Positions 24,834 to 37,344 of a stretch of 64,000 nucleotides of DNA are shown in pieces; position 1 is the first letter of the stretch, and each line of letters starts with the position of its first letter. The translations under genes were made by a program, and so were the position numbers. The notes below the pieces were generated by a model, which saw nothing but the letters and a program-made list of their open reading frames with translations, made no database searches and was not told the DNA's origin. The DNA comes from Anagrus nilaparvatae (taxonomy: Eukaryota; Arthropoda; Insecta; Hymenoptera; Mymaridae), in contig JAKSXM010000247.1 of the NCBI GenBank assembly GCA_022575985.1, forward strand, positions 643,501-707,500, read 5' to 3'.

Positions 24834-26821
24834 ATGTTTGTCACATTTGACCAACCATTGTATTTAAAGGCTCGAGAGATTATTGCTGCTTATTCTGATT
24901 CTCCAGATTTTAATTTTAACAAAGTTATTGTATGTTTAGGTAGCTTTCATCTTTTAATGTCGTTTATGGGGACCATTGGTTATATAATGCAAGAAAGTGG
25001 TTTATCAACAATCTTAGCTAAAGTATATGCCGAAAAAACAGTTGATAAAATACTCGGTGGTCACACGTATAGTAGAAGCATTAGAGCATTTTTAAATATA
25101 AATACAGCTTTAGGTGACCATTTATTAAAAAGCATGCGACAAAGTTCTTTTTGCTTGACTGCTGAGGAATTGAGTTATATTCAAAAAGCCATAAAAGGTC
25201 ATAGGGATTCCTTGAGAGAAACAGTTAAAGAGAACAAATTCTTAGAAATACATGCGAAATTTTGCGAATTTGTTGATGAAGTGGAAAAACGGGGTCCTAC
25301 CGCGAAATTGTGGGTTCAGCTTTTTAAAATGACGACTTTATTAAAGCAATTACTAGAAGCCGATAAATCAGGAGATTGGTCGTTACATATTCAAACTATC
25401 AAAAAACTGATTCCTTTTTTCCACACAAGTGGTCATAACCATTATGCAGAAAGTGCGCGTATATATGTGCAAGATATGGAAAAACTTGAAAGTGAGTTAG
25501 ATCCTCATGAGTTTGCAAAATTCGTAAACCGAAGGATATTTTACCATCAGCCGCTCAGATAAATTTTGGTCAGGAATTCCTACTGACCAAACAATTGAGC
25601 AAGTAATTATGGCTGACATAAAAAGTATTAAAGGGTTTATTCATCGAGGAATCACAGATTCCGTAATATCGAAGTAGATTGCATCTTCTTCAATTCTATT
25701 AGAAGTAATTAGGGCTCTTCTAAAGTATTGCGATATAGACATTTCTAGCAGTGATCAACATGTTGATGCTCGACCAGCCCGAATAGAAAAAGATAGAGAA
25801 GATTTGTTGAAAATATCCGAATATTTTATAGACCTTGAACCTTTCCCTACTATCCCTTATTCAATAGCTTTGGATACCGGATTAATAGGTAATAATTTAA
25901 TAAACTGTTTCTTGGCCTACGAATTAGGCATAGAAATTGTGCAAAATCTTACGAATTTATGTTTTACTGAGTTACACATAAAACGATCCAATAAATTCTT
26001 GCCTTTATGAGCAATGATGTCATCATTTAAAGTGGACAACAAAATTATTATAGTAAATCCAAATGCTGTATTCCTAAGAATATTAGGTTCTAATGATAAA
26101 ACGGAAGGTCTAAAAGACTATATTTCTCAAGAATTAGCCCCATTTCCCGCTGCTATTTTTGATGAAGTAGGCTTTTATAAAATAGAAAAATCTGTTTTAT
26201 ATAATCTATTTAAACCTGTTGAAGATTTTCAATTTCCAAATAATACAACAGCAGTAATAGATTGGGCCTTCTACTACATTTGATTCATTGGAAACCTACA
26301 GACACCTTCAAACAAGTTTTTGAAAAATATTGCAATTACCTGAAAAGTACTCTTCCTGTACTGTTGTTTTTGATTGATATCAGTCTGAATTAAGTATCAA
26401 AAGCTTCGAGAGATCTAGAGGTCAAAAAAACATTACTCTGCTGACCAAGAGTTCTTATCTGATAAAAAAGAAGTTGGAGTTTCACGAGATGATTTTTTAA
26501 GTAATTTAAATAATAAAGACCTTTACATAATTGGCTCACACCAATTTTGGAGGAAATAGGAGTAGAAGTTATTTAAGCCTATGAAGATGCTGATATAATA
26601 ATAGTAAATACGGCAATAAATAAATCTGAAGGGTACGAAGCCGTTGAAATTGTAGGAGAGGATACCGATCTATTAGATTTGCTGACGCAATTTTGTGGCA
26701 ATAGATGAAACATATATTTAGAAAAACGTAATAAACAAAAGCAATCTAAAGTAGTACATAAAACAGTTTATAGCCCTGACAAATTTATGCACCCAAAACT
26801 TAAAACACGTATGCATGTATA
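24834..26821 (+). pseudogene. Decayed copy of a large uncharacterised multi-domain protein
   Basis: The first 242 codons are intact (start 24834; stop just after 25559). The frame is open back to about 24786, so this ATG may be internal to a longer protein. The reading then continues in other frames: a shift near 25553 (SDKFWSGIPTDQTIEQ follows), in-frame stops at 25675-25677 (TAG) and 26008-26010 (TGA), a shift back near 26270 (LLHLIHWKPTDTFKQVFEKY follows), and further stops before GEDTDLLDLL at 26655-26684. Landmarks in order are VTFDQPLY, GSFHLLMSFMGTIGYIM, SSDQHVDAR, INPN/LAPFPAAIFDE and GEDTDLL. As I recall, similar long uncharacterised proteins occur in many copies in arthropod and other invertebrate genomes. 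The acidic GEDTDLL segment resembles a PIN/FEN-like nuclease core, but this is inference. It appears non-functional. Confidence 0.75.
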
Positions 26822-27061
26822 ATAAAATTTTAGAATTAATTATGGCTTTTTTATCATATTTTCATGCATAAAAGTCACAAACAAATGTTTTTTACATCAA
26901 TTTGACATTTAAACTGTTAAATATTTTAAAGTCAATTTTCTTTAAAAAAAAATTTTCAGCTACCTAAAAAAATTATTTACGATTTTTTTTTTTTAAACCG
27001 GTATCGCATCGTTTCAAGCATACAAATATCTTATAATTCCATGTTTTAGTTTTATTTTTCA

Positions 27062-27304
27062 TTAAAATTTGCGCTGAAGCCGGTTTTTGTTCCCTTTTGA
27101 GCTTTTATTTCCCTCTGTGCGGCGTTCGATGGACTTTATCTTCAATATTAGAAAATTTAATTTATTGTCAATCGGGTGTTTTGATTTTTTGGGATTGATG
27201 TTTTTGAGAGGCGCTAGTTTATCAATCGCAACCTGAAGGTTCTTGCTGAAAGTATTTACCGCAGAGTCTAGGTGTAAGTTAATATCAAAATCCGACCAGT
27301 CATA
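27062..27304 (-). pseudogene. LINE (non-LTR retrotransposon) ORF2 fragment
   Basis: A stop-free minus-strand stretch of 80 codons without a start begins YDWSDFDINLHLDSAVNTFS and continues NLQVAIDKLAPLKNINPKK, then HPIDNKLNFLILKIKSIERR. The pattern aliphatic-x-LAPLK-x(n)-KK-x(n)-P-x(6)-L-x(6)-K-x(4)-RR is typical of the segment between the endonuclease and reverse transcriptase domains of Jockey/R1/RTE-type LINEs. Stops close the frame on both sides, so it is an orphan fragment. It is unrelated in position to the second LINE fragment at 45476-46090. Confidence 0.6.
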
Positions 27305-27339
27305 CTAAGTCAGAAACTTATAATTTTTTGGTGGCAAAA

Positions 27340-27740
27340 ATTTTGAGAGAAAAATGTTCAAAAATTTAAGTATCAAATCCAAGAAATCAAGTAAAAAACG
27401 ATGCTTTTAAAATTAATACTTTCATAGAAAAAAATTAGATACTGCATCCAAAAAGAAAAAAAAAATTCTTGTTTTTTGTATTTTCTGGTGGCAAAAGTTC
27501 TGAGACAAAAATATTCAAAAAATTAATATAAAAATAATTATCAGATTCGAGTTATCGAGTAAAAATGATACTTCTGGACATTATTATTTTCGTGGAAAAA
27601 AATTAGGTATTGCATCTAAATTAAATTTAAAAAAAATTTGTTTGGAATATTTTGATAAAAAAATTCTTGAAAAAAAAATTAGGTCTTAATATCATAATTA
27701 TTGTAAAATATCACCGGTTATATTAGACTACCAAGAAAAA
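27340..27740. repeat. Dispersed repeat (family of 11271-11800), copy 2
   Basis: It carries the same ordered phrases as copy 1: TATCAAATCCAAGAAATCAAG, ACTTTCATAGAAAAAAATTAG, ATACTGCATCCAAAAAGAAAA, ATCAGATTCGAGTTATCGAG, TTTTCGTGG and AAAAAATTAGGTCTTAA. Both copies are in the same orientation. Confidence 0.65.
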
Positions 27741-28573
27741 AAAACGTTTTTTAGATTTTTTAAGCTGCTCAAGCGTTTTTGAATGGCATTTTATGAAAAA
27801 AAATGTTGTACCTAAACCGCATCTAAAAATATTTAGTCGTTGAACAGCGCCGAAGCATTTTCGATTTTTGAAAAATAGCTCAGGATCGTCGGGCTGATGT
27901 AAAGCTGCTAAATTGAAAAGGCAGTATAAAAATATAATTATGGCGGGTATTTCGTAGTTTTTTTGGTCGCTAAAAATGATAGAATTATTTACTTTGAATT
28001 AATAATTAAAAGTTATGAGCTAATTTCAGTGATTAAAATACCTAAAGTTAGACAGTTTTCGACGTCAAAAACTTGCTGCGGACTAAAAAAGGTTTAAAAA
28101 TTAATTTAAAAGAACATTTCTTTTGCTTTTGGGTCACCAAAAATGATGAAATTGGTTTGAAATGTTGAATTTCCAAATTTCCAAATTTTAATATTATTTT
28201 CGGATTCCCATTTGCTTATTTTATTTTAAAATCAAGCTAAAAGAAAAACTTTTCTCAATGAATCTTAAAAAAAAAAACAAGTATTAATAACGATCGGTGT
28301 AAAATAACTTGCAATTTTTTAAAATTACATTTGTGTATTTTATTTATATGTATTTAAATGCCTTGCAAGTATGAATAAAAATGTTAATAAATAAAAAAAA
28401 AGTTTTTCTTTGAAAAAATAAAATTTACGGATGTATGCGTTTAAGAAAAAAAACACATGTTATAAAAAATATATAGAAATTCTCTATATTAAGTAAAGAA
28501 AAAAATTAAATAAAAAATATGAACGAGAAATCACAAGGAATCTAAAGAAATACTTTTCGTAGAAATTTTTCTC
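27741..28573. other. A+T-rich stretch, no recognised gene
   Basis: No supported gene. Low-complexity sequence leads into the ATC/ATT microsatellite. Confidence 0.5.
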
Positions 28574-28622
28574 ATCGCCATCATCATCATTATCATCATC
28601 ATTATCATTATTATTATTATTA
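28574..28622. repeat. Imperfect (ATC/ATT)n trinucleotide repeat
   Basis: About 49 bp of CATCATCATTATCATC-type units that become pure ATT at the right end. Confidence 0.9.
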
Positions 28623-29699
28623 ACAGCAATAGAATATCGTTTGAAATATTGCATGTTACTTTATAACTTCTTCGTTCATCCCGTTGTTTCTCTTTTCTAT
28701 ATAAGCAAAAAAATTAAAAAAAAAAAAAAAAATCTACTCTGTACATTAATGATAACACATGGGTAGACATAATCTATGTTTGGCATATGCGAGTATATGT
28801 AAGAAGGCCTTGAGGCCGATGATCGAGACCTTGCCGTAGGGTATTTCATGTTTTGCATACGTCACGTTTATAACATGTTATATACCAACTATAAAAATAT
28901 GTAACATGCAATACTTAAATTATAATAGGAAAATATTTTTAATGTTTAAGGTGTAAGAGAAAATTATATTGAAGAGAAATATTCATAAAAAAAAAATTAC
29001 CAGTACATTGCCCTCAAATTGAATTCTATTGCTATTCGTGTGTATACATGGATATTTTCAACTAAAATATCGAATTAAAAATTTCAAAAAATCATTAACT
29101 CTTGTTTCTGGTGATTTCAAACTTAAATAGCTTTTAATTTGACAGCCAATTAGTGAAGGCCTTAATCCTCTTTTCGAAATCTCTTTTTACATAAAATTTT
29201 CCAATGAGTATTTATGTTTTTAGGGTCGTTGGAAACGAATATGAAATTCATTTTTACCGAAAACGGTCTAGCTGCCCACAATAGGAAGTTTTTTTTGATA
29301 TTTTATATTTTATTTATTGTATAAAAATACAAAGGTAGAAAAACATATACATTTTATATCGTTAATAAATACAGAACCTAAGATAAAATTAAAAGGAAAA
29401 CAATATAAAATGACAAAATTAGTTAAATTTTAAAAGTATATAGAATGATTCGTAAGTAAATTTATATATGGAGAATGGAATTGGGTATGTATATTGAGGA
29501 TTTTGAGGATTTTGGAAGTGGAGATTTGTTGTTTAATTTGAGTTAGGTATTGGTATTGGGTATTGGTCTTAGTTTAGAGATGGGAGACTATATTAACAGA
29601 CTGATAATGAGAACTATTGAAATATTTAGAGAGATTCTTCTTACTCAAGTCAAAATATGGGTTTGGTTGTATTTTCACTGGCAAACACGAGATTTGCTC
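28623..29699. other. A+T-rich stretch, no recognised gene
   Basis: The plus-strand ORF 29550-29750 and the minus-strand ORF 29574-29879 run into the adjacent repeat array. Their Pro/Lys-rich readings (SDPKN repeated) reflect that repeat. No gene is called. Confidence 0.5.
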
Positions 29700-30085
29700 T
29701 ACTATAGGTTTTTTGGGTCGCTGAACGCGAAAATCAGGGTCATTTTGTAAAGAAATGGGGGCTTCACCCTTAAATTTGCAAAAACTACCCCCAAAAAGGG
29801 TTTTTTTTTTACAATTTACTAAAATTTGTACAATACGGTTTTTTGGGTCGCTGACCAAGAATTTTGACTTCTTTTTCATAAATAATCAATATTTCAACTT
29901 TAAAATAGCTAAAACTACCCCTTAATCGAGTGTTTTTGTTATTTTCGCACTTTGAGTGCCCCGGATATGCCCATATAGATTTTTTGGGTCGCGATTCAAG
30001 AATTTGGACTCCTTTTTTGTGGTGAAATGTTGATTATTTATAAAAAGAAGTCGAAATTCTTGATTATTGATCCAAAAAACCTATT
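29700..30085. repeat. GGGTCGCTGATCACGAATTT repeat family, tandem array 1
   Basis: Three direct units start with TTTTTTGGGTCGC near 29710, 29840 and 29980 (spacings about 130 and 140). Each contains .A.GAATTT.G.C(C/T)., and the first two also contain GCAAAAACTACCCC-like or CTAAAACTACCCCTTAA segments. The array ends with an inverted partial unit (TGATCCAAAAAACCTA near 30070). Related arrays are at 44175-44700, 50845-51275 and 57290-57600. Confidence 0.75.
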
Positions 30086-30400
30086 TTTTTTTTTTTAATT
30101 AGATATTACATCCATAAAGAAAAAAAATAATGCTGCTTTTTTATTTTTTAACAGCAAAAATTGTGAGTGATAAAGATTTTACTAAAGCTGATATACACCC
30201 ATTTAAAAAAATGACGTACTATACCAAAATAAAAAAAATAGTACCTCGAGATTTTTTGGTCTTAATACTACAATACTTCGGAGATATTATAGATGCGTAC
30301 ACATAATATATAAATACAGAATGTTTTTAAAAACCGTCTTTCAGCTTCTAGGGATTTAAAAACGTTCTTATATGTGAAACAATGAAAAATCAAAATTACG
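30086..30400. repeat. Dispersed repeat (family of 11271-11800), partial copy 3
   Basis: It matches copy 1 at TAGATATTACATCCATAAAGAAAA and at the downstream block AAAACCGTCTTTCAGCTTCTAGGG ... AACGTTCTTATATG, which parallels 11710-11756. It abuts the tandem array directly. Confidence 0.5.
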
Positions 30401-32062
30401 AAGAACCAAAAATTTCCTGTGATTAATTAACGTTTTGTACACTTATAAACTTTATTACAGCAGAAATTTTAACGAAAACTGAGGATCCCCATAGTTAATT
30501 ATGTCGTTCTGTTCAAAAATTTATGACTTTTCGATTGATTATTGTTATTGAAAAATATAAGGGTTGAAAATTGTCTAAAAATGCTTAATTTTATATCGGA
30601 CATTTTTGGTTTAACTTATTCTTTATATTTACTGATTTTGGCAAAATGTACCTTCTGACCAGTGATATTTTTCTTGAACAAACCCGTATACAAATAAAAA
30701 TTTAAAATGATGCGCCTATGTGTTCATTGTATGAGAATAGATATGGGAACAAGATAGATTTATGTACCAATTAATGAGATACGAAAGAGGAAAAGACACA
30801 TGTAACTAAAATAATATTTTTTTTGTTAAAAATGACTAATTTAGATTTAATGAATATAATCATTGTATTTAACTTTTTATTTTAACTAATTTTTTTGCAT
30901 GTGTTTCTGGATGCTGAAGATTTTATTTTATTTTTTGTTTAACTGTATTTTAATTAAAGAAATTATAATCATGAGTTTCATACTTTAAATTATGCGTTTC
31001 AAAATTGTAAAGGGACGGCAACGCATGTAAAACTAATATTAAAAATAAAAATAAAATAAAATTTCTTGAGGTAAGATAAAAATAAAGTAGCTAATTCAAT
31101 TTGTAAAGCTTTTATTCAATGTAGATACTTTTTGTATTTACATAGTATATACCAATAAATAGCATACAAATTTTTAAAATTATTCTAATAATTTAAAGTA
31201 ATTAAACTAACATTAATATTTTTTTATTATATAATTGAAAAATACCGTAAGTAAATAAAATTAAATTACTATTGAAGTCAGAAACTTTTATTTGGAACAT
31301 GTAATATTTTTTATTCAATAAAAAATAAATTTTGCTACAAATTTTCAAGTCTAAAATGGACTTGGAATTTTTGCAAAAGATTTAAATTTATTAATAAGTT
31401 TAAATTTCAGATCTTTTAATACTTATTTTTACATCCTAGAAGATTTATTTGCCTAAACTCACACAATTAACTGGATCAAATGATGTTAACTTTTAATAAA
31501 GAATATATTTTCAAAAAAAAAGAAAAAAAGAAATATTTTTTAAATCTCTTAGGGTATAATAATCAATTTAATATAAAGTAAATAAATTATTATTATTTAT
31601 AAATATATTGTTATTTAAGGGAGCTGACTACGAAACTGGGGATAGGAGCTGATTCTTTCTCTCCCTTTTACGACTATAGATAGAATTGTTAAATAAATAA
31701 AATTTATATGTATTATTCTAAAATAAACTGAATAATTATATTCTACGAAACTTTTTTATACATGTTATAACTTTTTTACTGAACTCAAAAAATTTGAAAA
31801 TTTTCTATTTTAAAATGTCGTTCCATAAGCATCACGCATATAAAATTCTCGAAAAATCAAAATTATTTTTAATTATTTAACAATGAAGGAGTACTAGGAT
31901 CTTCAAATTATCAGCATTTATTTTTTAAATCTTTATTAAAATATGAACTCAATAATATAAGGTAGTCAGCATCCTTAATTATTAATAGATACTGGGCATA
32001 TACATAAATTAAATAAAAATTATATATACAATTCTTTAAAAAAAATTAGCATTAATCTAAAT
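30401..32062. other. A+T-rich stretch 3' of the CAP gene
   Basis: No gene or repeat is recognised. The part next to 32063 is the expected 3' untranslated region of the minus-strand CAP gene. Confidence 0.55.
31932..31937 (-). promoter_or_regulatory. Candidate AATAAA polyadenylation signal for the CAP gene
   Basis: AATAAA on the minus strand, about 126 bp after the CAP stop codon. The hexamer is common by chance in such A+T-rich DNA, so this is only a candidate. Confidence 0.35.
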
Positions 32063-34859
32063 TTATATTTGACGAGGCATATAAATCGTTTGGTTTGGTG
32101 CATTACCGCCTGGACCATAATTGCATACTAAATATGTCCTATTAAATCTACCATCATTATATATGCTGACACCACAGCCAACCATACTTGTATTAGCCCA
32201 CATCATTTGAGTATAGTGTCCAATTGTTTTATTCCCATTCCTTTCACCTCTGTTCAAAAAAAAAATTTTGTTTTGAAAATTGTGAAAAAGAATGAAATTT
32301 TGTTTTTTTTAATACTTACGGAAAACTCATAACTTGAGTTCTATTAAAATCTTTGACTTCATCGTACCACCATTGAATTAATCTACGAACCATTTGTCTC
32401 ACGTGAACTGGATTTATTACTCCATTTGTTGCTATAGCACCAACATTTTGACCAACGGTAAAGTTTGCTAAAATTTAATGTAACAATTATTACATGTTTA
32501 ATTAATTATCGAATAATTTTCATACCAGTATTTCTACATTGATCACGCCCATACTGACATTGGTCAGACCATTTTTTGGCCATTATAGCTAATTGATTAT
32601 CCCATTTCTATAGGAAAATAAAAGAGGAAATAAAATATCATGATTTAACAATTTTAATTAATTAAGTTACCAATTGTTGCATGGATAGAGCTGCTGGCTG
32701 TGGACCAGGAGAACCACGTCTTTCTGTACCATTACCAACTGCTGCTCTGTATTGATTATGTTGAAGAACAATTAAATTCTGATCACTTGCTGTTAAATTA
32801 TACGGTTTAAACATCCTACAATTGAATCCTTGTGTCTGATTCTATTTTAAATAATAAAAAATAAAAAATAAGTAAAAAAAAATTACGTTTTAAAAAATTC
32901 ATTTATACATTTCTTGAAAATAATAACATAAATCATAATTTATATATTTTTTTTATGTAAAATATAATCCAAAGAATTATTATGTGAGTAATTCTATATT
33001 TACTGGGCCAAGGTAATATCTATAAAAAGGTCTTAGAAATTTTGTTAAATAATAAAATTTTTATTTGATATCAAATAAAAAATTATTAACAATTTTTTCG
33101 GAACTCTCAAACTTTTATCTTTGATTTGTTTGCTTTATATTTTTTTAAAGTAAAAGTAATCATAAATATTTATTTTACACGAAGCAAAAAAATTTTATAT
33201 CTTATATCGATTTGATAATTATTAGCCATTGCATTTGAAATTTAATAATTATGTAATTCGTTAAAATTTTTACATTGTTTGATATTTGTAAAAGTGTATC
33301 TAAATTTTTTTTGACTTAGAAAATTACTGACAACTAAAATTTTAAGTTTTATGAGGAATCTTGTATTGACTCCATTATAAAATGAAAAAAAAATTTTGAA
33401 TAAAAATTATTCGTCAAAAAAAGCTAAAAAGCATGTTTTTAATGTTTTTTAAGTCAATAAACAAAAAAAGTTTAAAAAAAGTAAAAAAATAAAGAATAAA
33501 ATCTAGACAAATTTATGAAAATTATTTTTTTAATCATGCCAAAACTGACCTAAATTATGCACTTATTCAAATATTAACCTATTATATATATTTTGATGAA
33601 AAAATTTTTTTAATTTTCATAGAACACAATCATAATCTTATTGTGTTGAAACAAACAAAACAATTCTTACGTATTTTATTAATTTCAAAAATAATTTTTA
33701 AAGAAATTTTACATGAATTATAATTATTGAAAAGTTTAAAATCTAATTTTTGCTGGCACTTTTATAAAAAACGATTTTTTTACAAAATTTGAGAAAATTA
33801 TATGTGCAAATATATCGTTCTAATTTATAAAAAATCTAAGACTTTTTATCTCAGAAACGTTCACATATTATTCGATTAAGAGTGATTTCATAATTAAATC
33901 AGATTTCAAAATATTCATTTCAGAGAATTTTTGATTTATTGATTAAGTTCTGAAAAATTGAGAATACACCTTTTAAAAAATATGTAACTACACACATCCA
34001 TTCAATAAGAGCATGCTAGAGGCATCGTAATGACCTGGGGACCAAATTTGACCACGAATTAGACATTTTTAGAAATATTCCATTGTTTACTATACTACAA
34101 ATTTAGTTATTTTTGGTTTTTTTTTAGTTAAATTCTTTTTGTCTTAATGTACCTAAAATTTTTTTTTATTAGAAGTTTAGAAATTGGGTTTTCCACCCAA
34201 TTGAACTGTTTATACGTGATAAAAGTCCATCGCTAATTTTACCGTTTCAATCAATACAGTATATTACGACCCAAAATAAATTTAAAATAACAAAATTAAT
34301 ACTAATTAGATAACAAAATGTATTAACTAGAAAAATACAATTAAAATTGATAACAAAAGTAATTAAAATTATTGATGCATTCATGCATGCAGTATCGTAT
34401 TTTTATGCAAGGGCGTATCCGCCGATAAAATTAATTTTTTTAAAAAAAACATCAGCAAAGCAAAAAACTTTCTTCATATTTATTCGTTACAAAAAATAGC
34501 CTGTTTTTTTAGCATTACAAATATTTCTTAATTTCTTGAAGATTATAAAAAAAGCAGCAATTTTTAACGAGGTTACTTTTTTAAAGTAATTATTTCTTTC
34601 TCTCATAGCTATAATTTAAGAAAGAAAAAAATAAAACTGGGAGATATTTTGTAATCTTCATTTTTTTTTTTATATAAACTTAATAATTTTTATAAAAAAA
34701 ACTTACCTGATATTTACACAAAGTATGATTTCTTCCACATGATGTAATGTTACTACAATAATTAATTGCTTGTGGTTGCTGTTGCTGTTGCTGTTGTTGC
34801 TGTTGTCCATTTGAATAATTAACAAGCACCAAAACAACAATAATATTTAAAAAAACCAT
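32063..34859 (-). CDS. Secreted CAP-superfamily protein (antigen 5/venom-allergen-like), complete in 5 exons
   Basis: Joined minus-strand exons: 34707-34859, 32671-32841, 32526-32607, 32320-32467 and 32063-32249 (741 bp, 246 residues). All introns are GT-AG, with phases 0, 0, 1 and 2 in order; lengths are 1865, 63, 58 and 70 bp. The ATG at 34859 has A at -3 and G at +4. Residues 1-18 are a signal peptide, 19-28 ten consecutive Gln, and 35-50 the arthropod antigen-5 start C-x5-C-x6-C ending HTLCKY. HN at 79-80 is the first CAP histidine site, GQNVGAIA at 141-148 has Gln where other families have Glu, GHYTQMMW at 195-202 is CAP1 and YLVCNYGPGGN at 224-234 is CAP2. The eight cysteines (35, 41, 48, 59, 125, 132, 210, 227) allow four disulfides. 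Length and domain are typical of insect antigen-5 proteins, which are extracellular; their molecular role is mostly unknown. The sequence does not tell whether this one is salivary, venom or haemolymph. Confidence 0.93.
32842..34706 (-). other. Intron 1 of the CAP gene (1865 bp)
   Basis: It begins GTAAGT at 34706 and ends AAAATAG at 32842. The content is A+T-rich. It carries one copy of a short dispersed repeat at about 34020-34090 (AATGACCTGGGGACC...), also found near 12880. No nested ORF is credible. Confidence 0.8.
34767..34805 (-). repeat. CAG/CAA tract coding for poly-Gln
   Basis: Within CAP exon 1, ten Gln codons mixing CAA and CAG follow the predicted signal-peptide cleavage region, then Pro-Gln-Ala. 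The interrupted codon pattern suggests a reasonably stable tract; length variation between individuals is possible. Confidence 0.85.
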
Positions 34860-36605
34860 TTTTTTTTTTTAAATAAAATTAAAACAAATATTACAACAGA
34901 AAAATTATTTTCTTAATGAATTAAATTTTCATATTTCTTATTCTATTTATATATAAATTTAACCTAAGGATATTCTTTAAAATGTCCTTATTATTTAATA
35001 ACTTTGAATTTAGTTTAAAAAAATAAATTATAAATTTTATGTTTTTTTTTTTAATACTTTGAGTAGATATTTTTTTTTTTTTTATTACAATATAATTAGT
35101 TGTACAAAATGAAGAATTATTAGTATCCTTAAAACAGGAAGGAAGGATATTCAAATTAAAAATCAAGGTGTATATTATGATATATATTTTATTTTGCTAA
35201 ATTATGCTTTTACTTTTTTTTTGTTATAATTTATATATTTTACATATCTTCTCGCATATCTTAATAAATTAACATGTTTAATGGACAGTATTTATAATAT
35301 GTATAAATTCTTATAAATATTTTATTTACATTTGTTAATGATAAATATAAATGACAATATAATTACAAGCTTTTAACATTGATAAACTTTCAAAGAAAGT
35401 CTGTAAAAGTGTCCATATGAGTTTATAAAAATATTTTTTTTTTTTAATTAATTTTTTGTAGCGAGTGACAAAAAATATTACTTATGTATATATATGAGCT
35501 TGTTTCATTAGTTTTTTAAATAATTAACAACTGTTTTAAACATTTATATTTGTACTGGTTGGAAAATTTTGATTTATTTAAAAAAAATTTTTTTGATAAG
35601 TTTTCTGTGACAATTTTTTCTTGCAATAAAAATTTTAAACTGATTTACAGCTTTACTATAATTTAACTTAAATATGATAAGCTCCCTAAATCCTTATCAC
35701 AAATGTGCCATACAATTTTTTATAGTATAGTAGACTTTTTCTAAACTCAGTTTTCGAAATTTCTGTTGTCGATATTTAAAATAATTTTTTTAGAGACCTA
35801 AAATAATCTGAGTTTAGGGATTTAGCATGCGATCGATTTAGGATTTGAGAATAAATTGGGATTGGTTCTTGATTACGTGAATTCCTTGAATTTTGGTTGC
35901 AACAGGTTGTGCTTACATAAACCAGTTAATAAGTTTAAAATTTTTTAAAAGATTAAAAAATAAGCTCATATACATACATATTTTAGAAACTGTAATGAAA
36001 TGTCATTGATGATCAATGGTAATATTTTTTTTTTTTACATCATATTAAACCTTGAAATTTTATAAAATTTTATTGATATTTAATTTTTGTCTTAAAAAAA
36101 AAAAGTTAATTTATTTTTACCAATGTAATTTTACCAATACAAAAATAATGATGGTTATTTTTTATTTGAAAATAATAAACGCACACATTTAAGTATAAGA
36201 AAAAAAGTGAAATTGATTAAATATTTTTATTTATTTTAAAATTTACGTAAAGTCAACCGTGAAGTCTTTTTTTTTTTTTTTATTTTTTTTTAAAGATTGA
36301 CAATAAAGTTTATTATCTTATGTAAATTGGAAAATATGCACTTTCATATGTAAACACATTAAGAGTATTATTATAAAAGTAGAAATTGTAAAAAAAAAAT
36401 TTTAATTTACTTTCACAGACTCTTTTAAATATTTTTTTATAAATTATGCAAAAAAAAAAAAATGTTTAATTGATTTTTTTTATCTACAAAAAGAATTTGG
36501 TAACTGTAAAAAAAATTTTTTTTTCAAGATAATTATGTCAAAAAAGTAAGATAAATAACATAATCTATTATATTAAGAAATGTGGATCATTCGAATAACA
36601 AAATA
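34860..36605. other. A+T-rich region 5' of the CAP gene
   Basis: Long T and A runs. No promoter element stands out from the background, and no gene is seen. The minus-strand ORF 34921-35166 is Asn/Ile/Lys-rich and motif-free. Confidence 0.5.
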
Positions 36606-36668
36606 CACTGTAAAAAATTCGTAAATAAACTAAATATTATAATAAAACCTAGAATTTTATTTACAGTG
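36606..36668. mobile_element. 63-bp miniature with CACTG ends
   Basis: It begins CACTGTAAAAAATTCGTAAA and ends ATTTTATTTACAGTG, with TA on both sides. The terminal CACTGTAAA/TTTACAGTG and the AATTCGTAAAT-like interior resemble the larger CACTG MITE family, so this may be an extreme internal-deletion derivative. Confidence 0.5.
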
Positions 36669-37344
36669 TATATAAAAAAAATTTTTTTTAATAAAGTAAG
36701 TAATAATAATAATAATAAAAAGAATTTATTATGTAGAGAAGATGATGCATAAAAACTATAAAAAAAACACGTAAGATTATAATCAAAGTATTATATTTTT
36801 AGAATATTATACGTGCAAAAATATTACAAATGTATAAAAGATTTTTTTTTATATCATATAAACTTGATTTTATTTAATAAGTACTTTTTTATTTTTAATC
36901 TGGTCAATCACACTTAAATAAAGTAGTTAGAATTTCTATATAAAAATAAAATTTATATTCTTTGTATACTTTTATAGAATATTAATTTTATTATTATTAT
37001 TAAATAAAAACACTTAATAATTAATTTCAATTTTCTATGTAATTAATCAATTTATATATAAATAAGATGCAATTATAGATTGTGATTAAATGATATTATT
37101 ATATGCTTTATTAAATAAATTTTATCATTTAATAATAAATTTTTAGTAGCATCAAATTTTAAATTTTGTAACTGAAGTAATGACTTATCATAGGGAATGA
37201 ATTAATTTCTTTTTATAGGCAGGTATGCTAGCTAATTAAATATTTATGAGTTTATTATACGGATTTACGTGGGTCTCAACAAATTTTTTTATTATACCTA
37301 CTTATTTGTATTTTATGTAATATACATGATTTTGTAAATTTAAT
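36669..37344. other. A+T-rich stretch, no recognised gene
   Basis: Includes a short (AAT)n run near 36702. Nothing else is supported. Confidence 0.55.

Noticed and set aside
29574..29879. 101-residue minus-strand ORF with SDPKN-type repeats
   Set aside because: The repeated peptide comes from the 130-140-bp tandem units of the GGGTCGCTGATCACG family.
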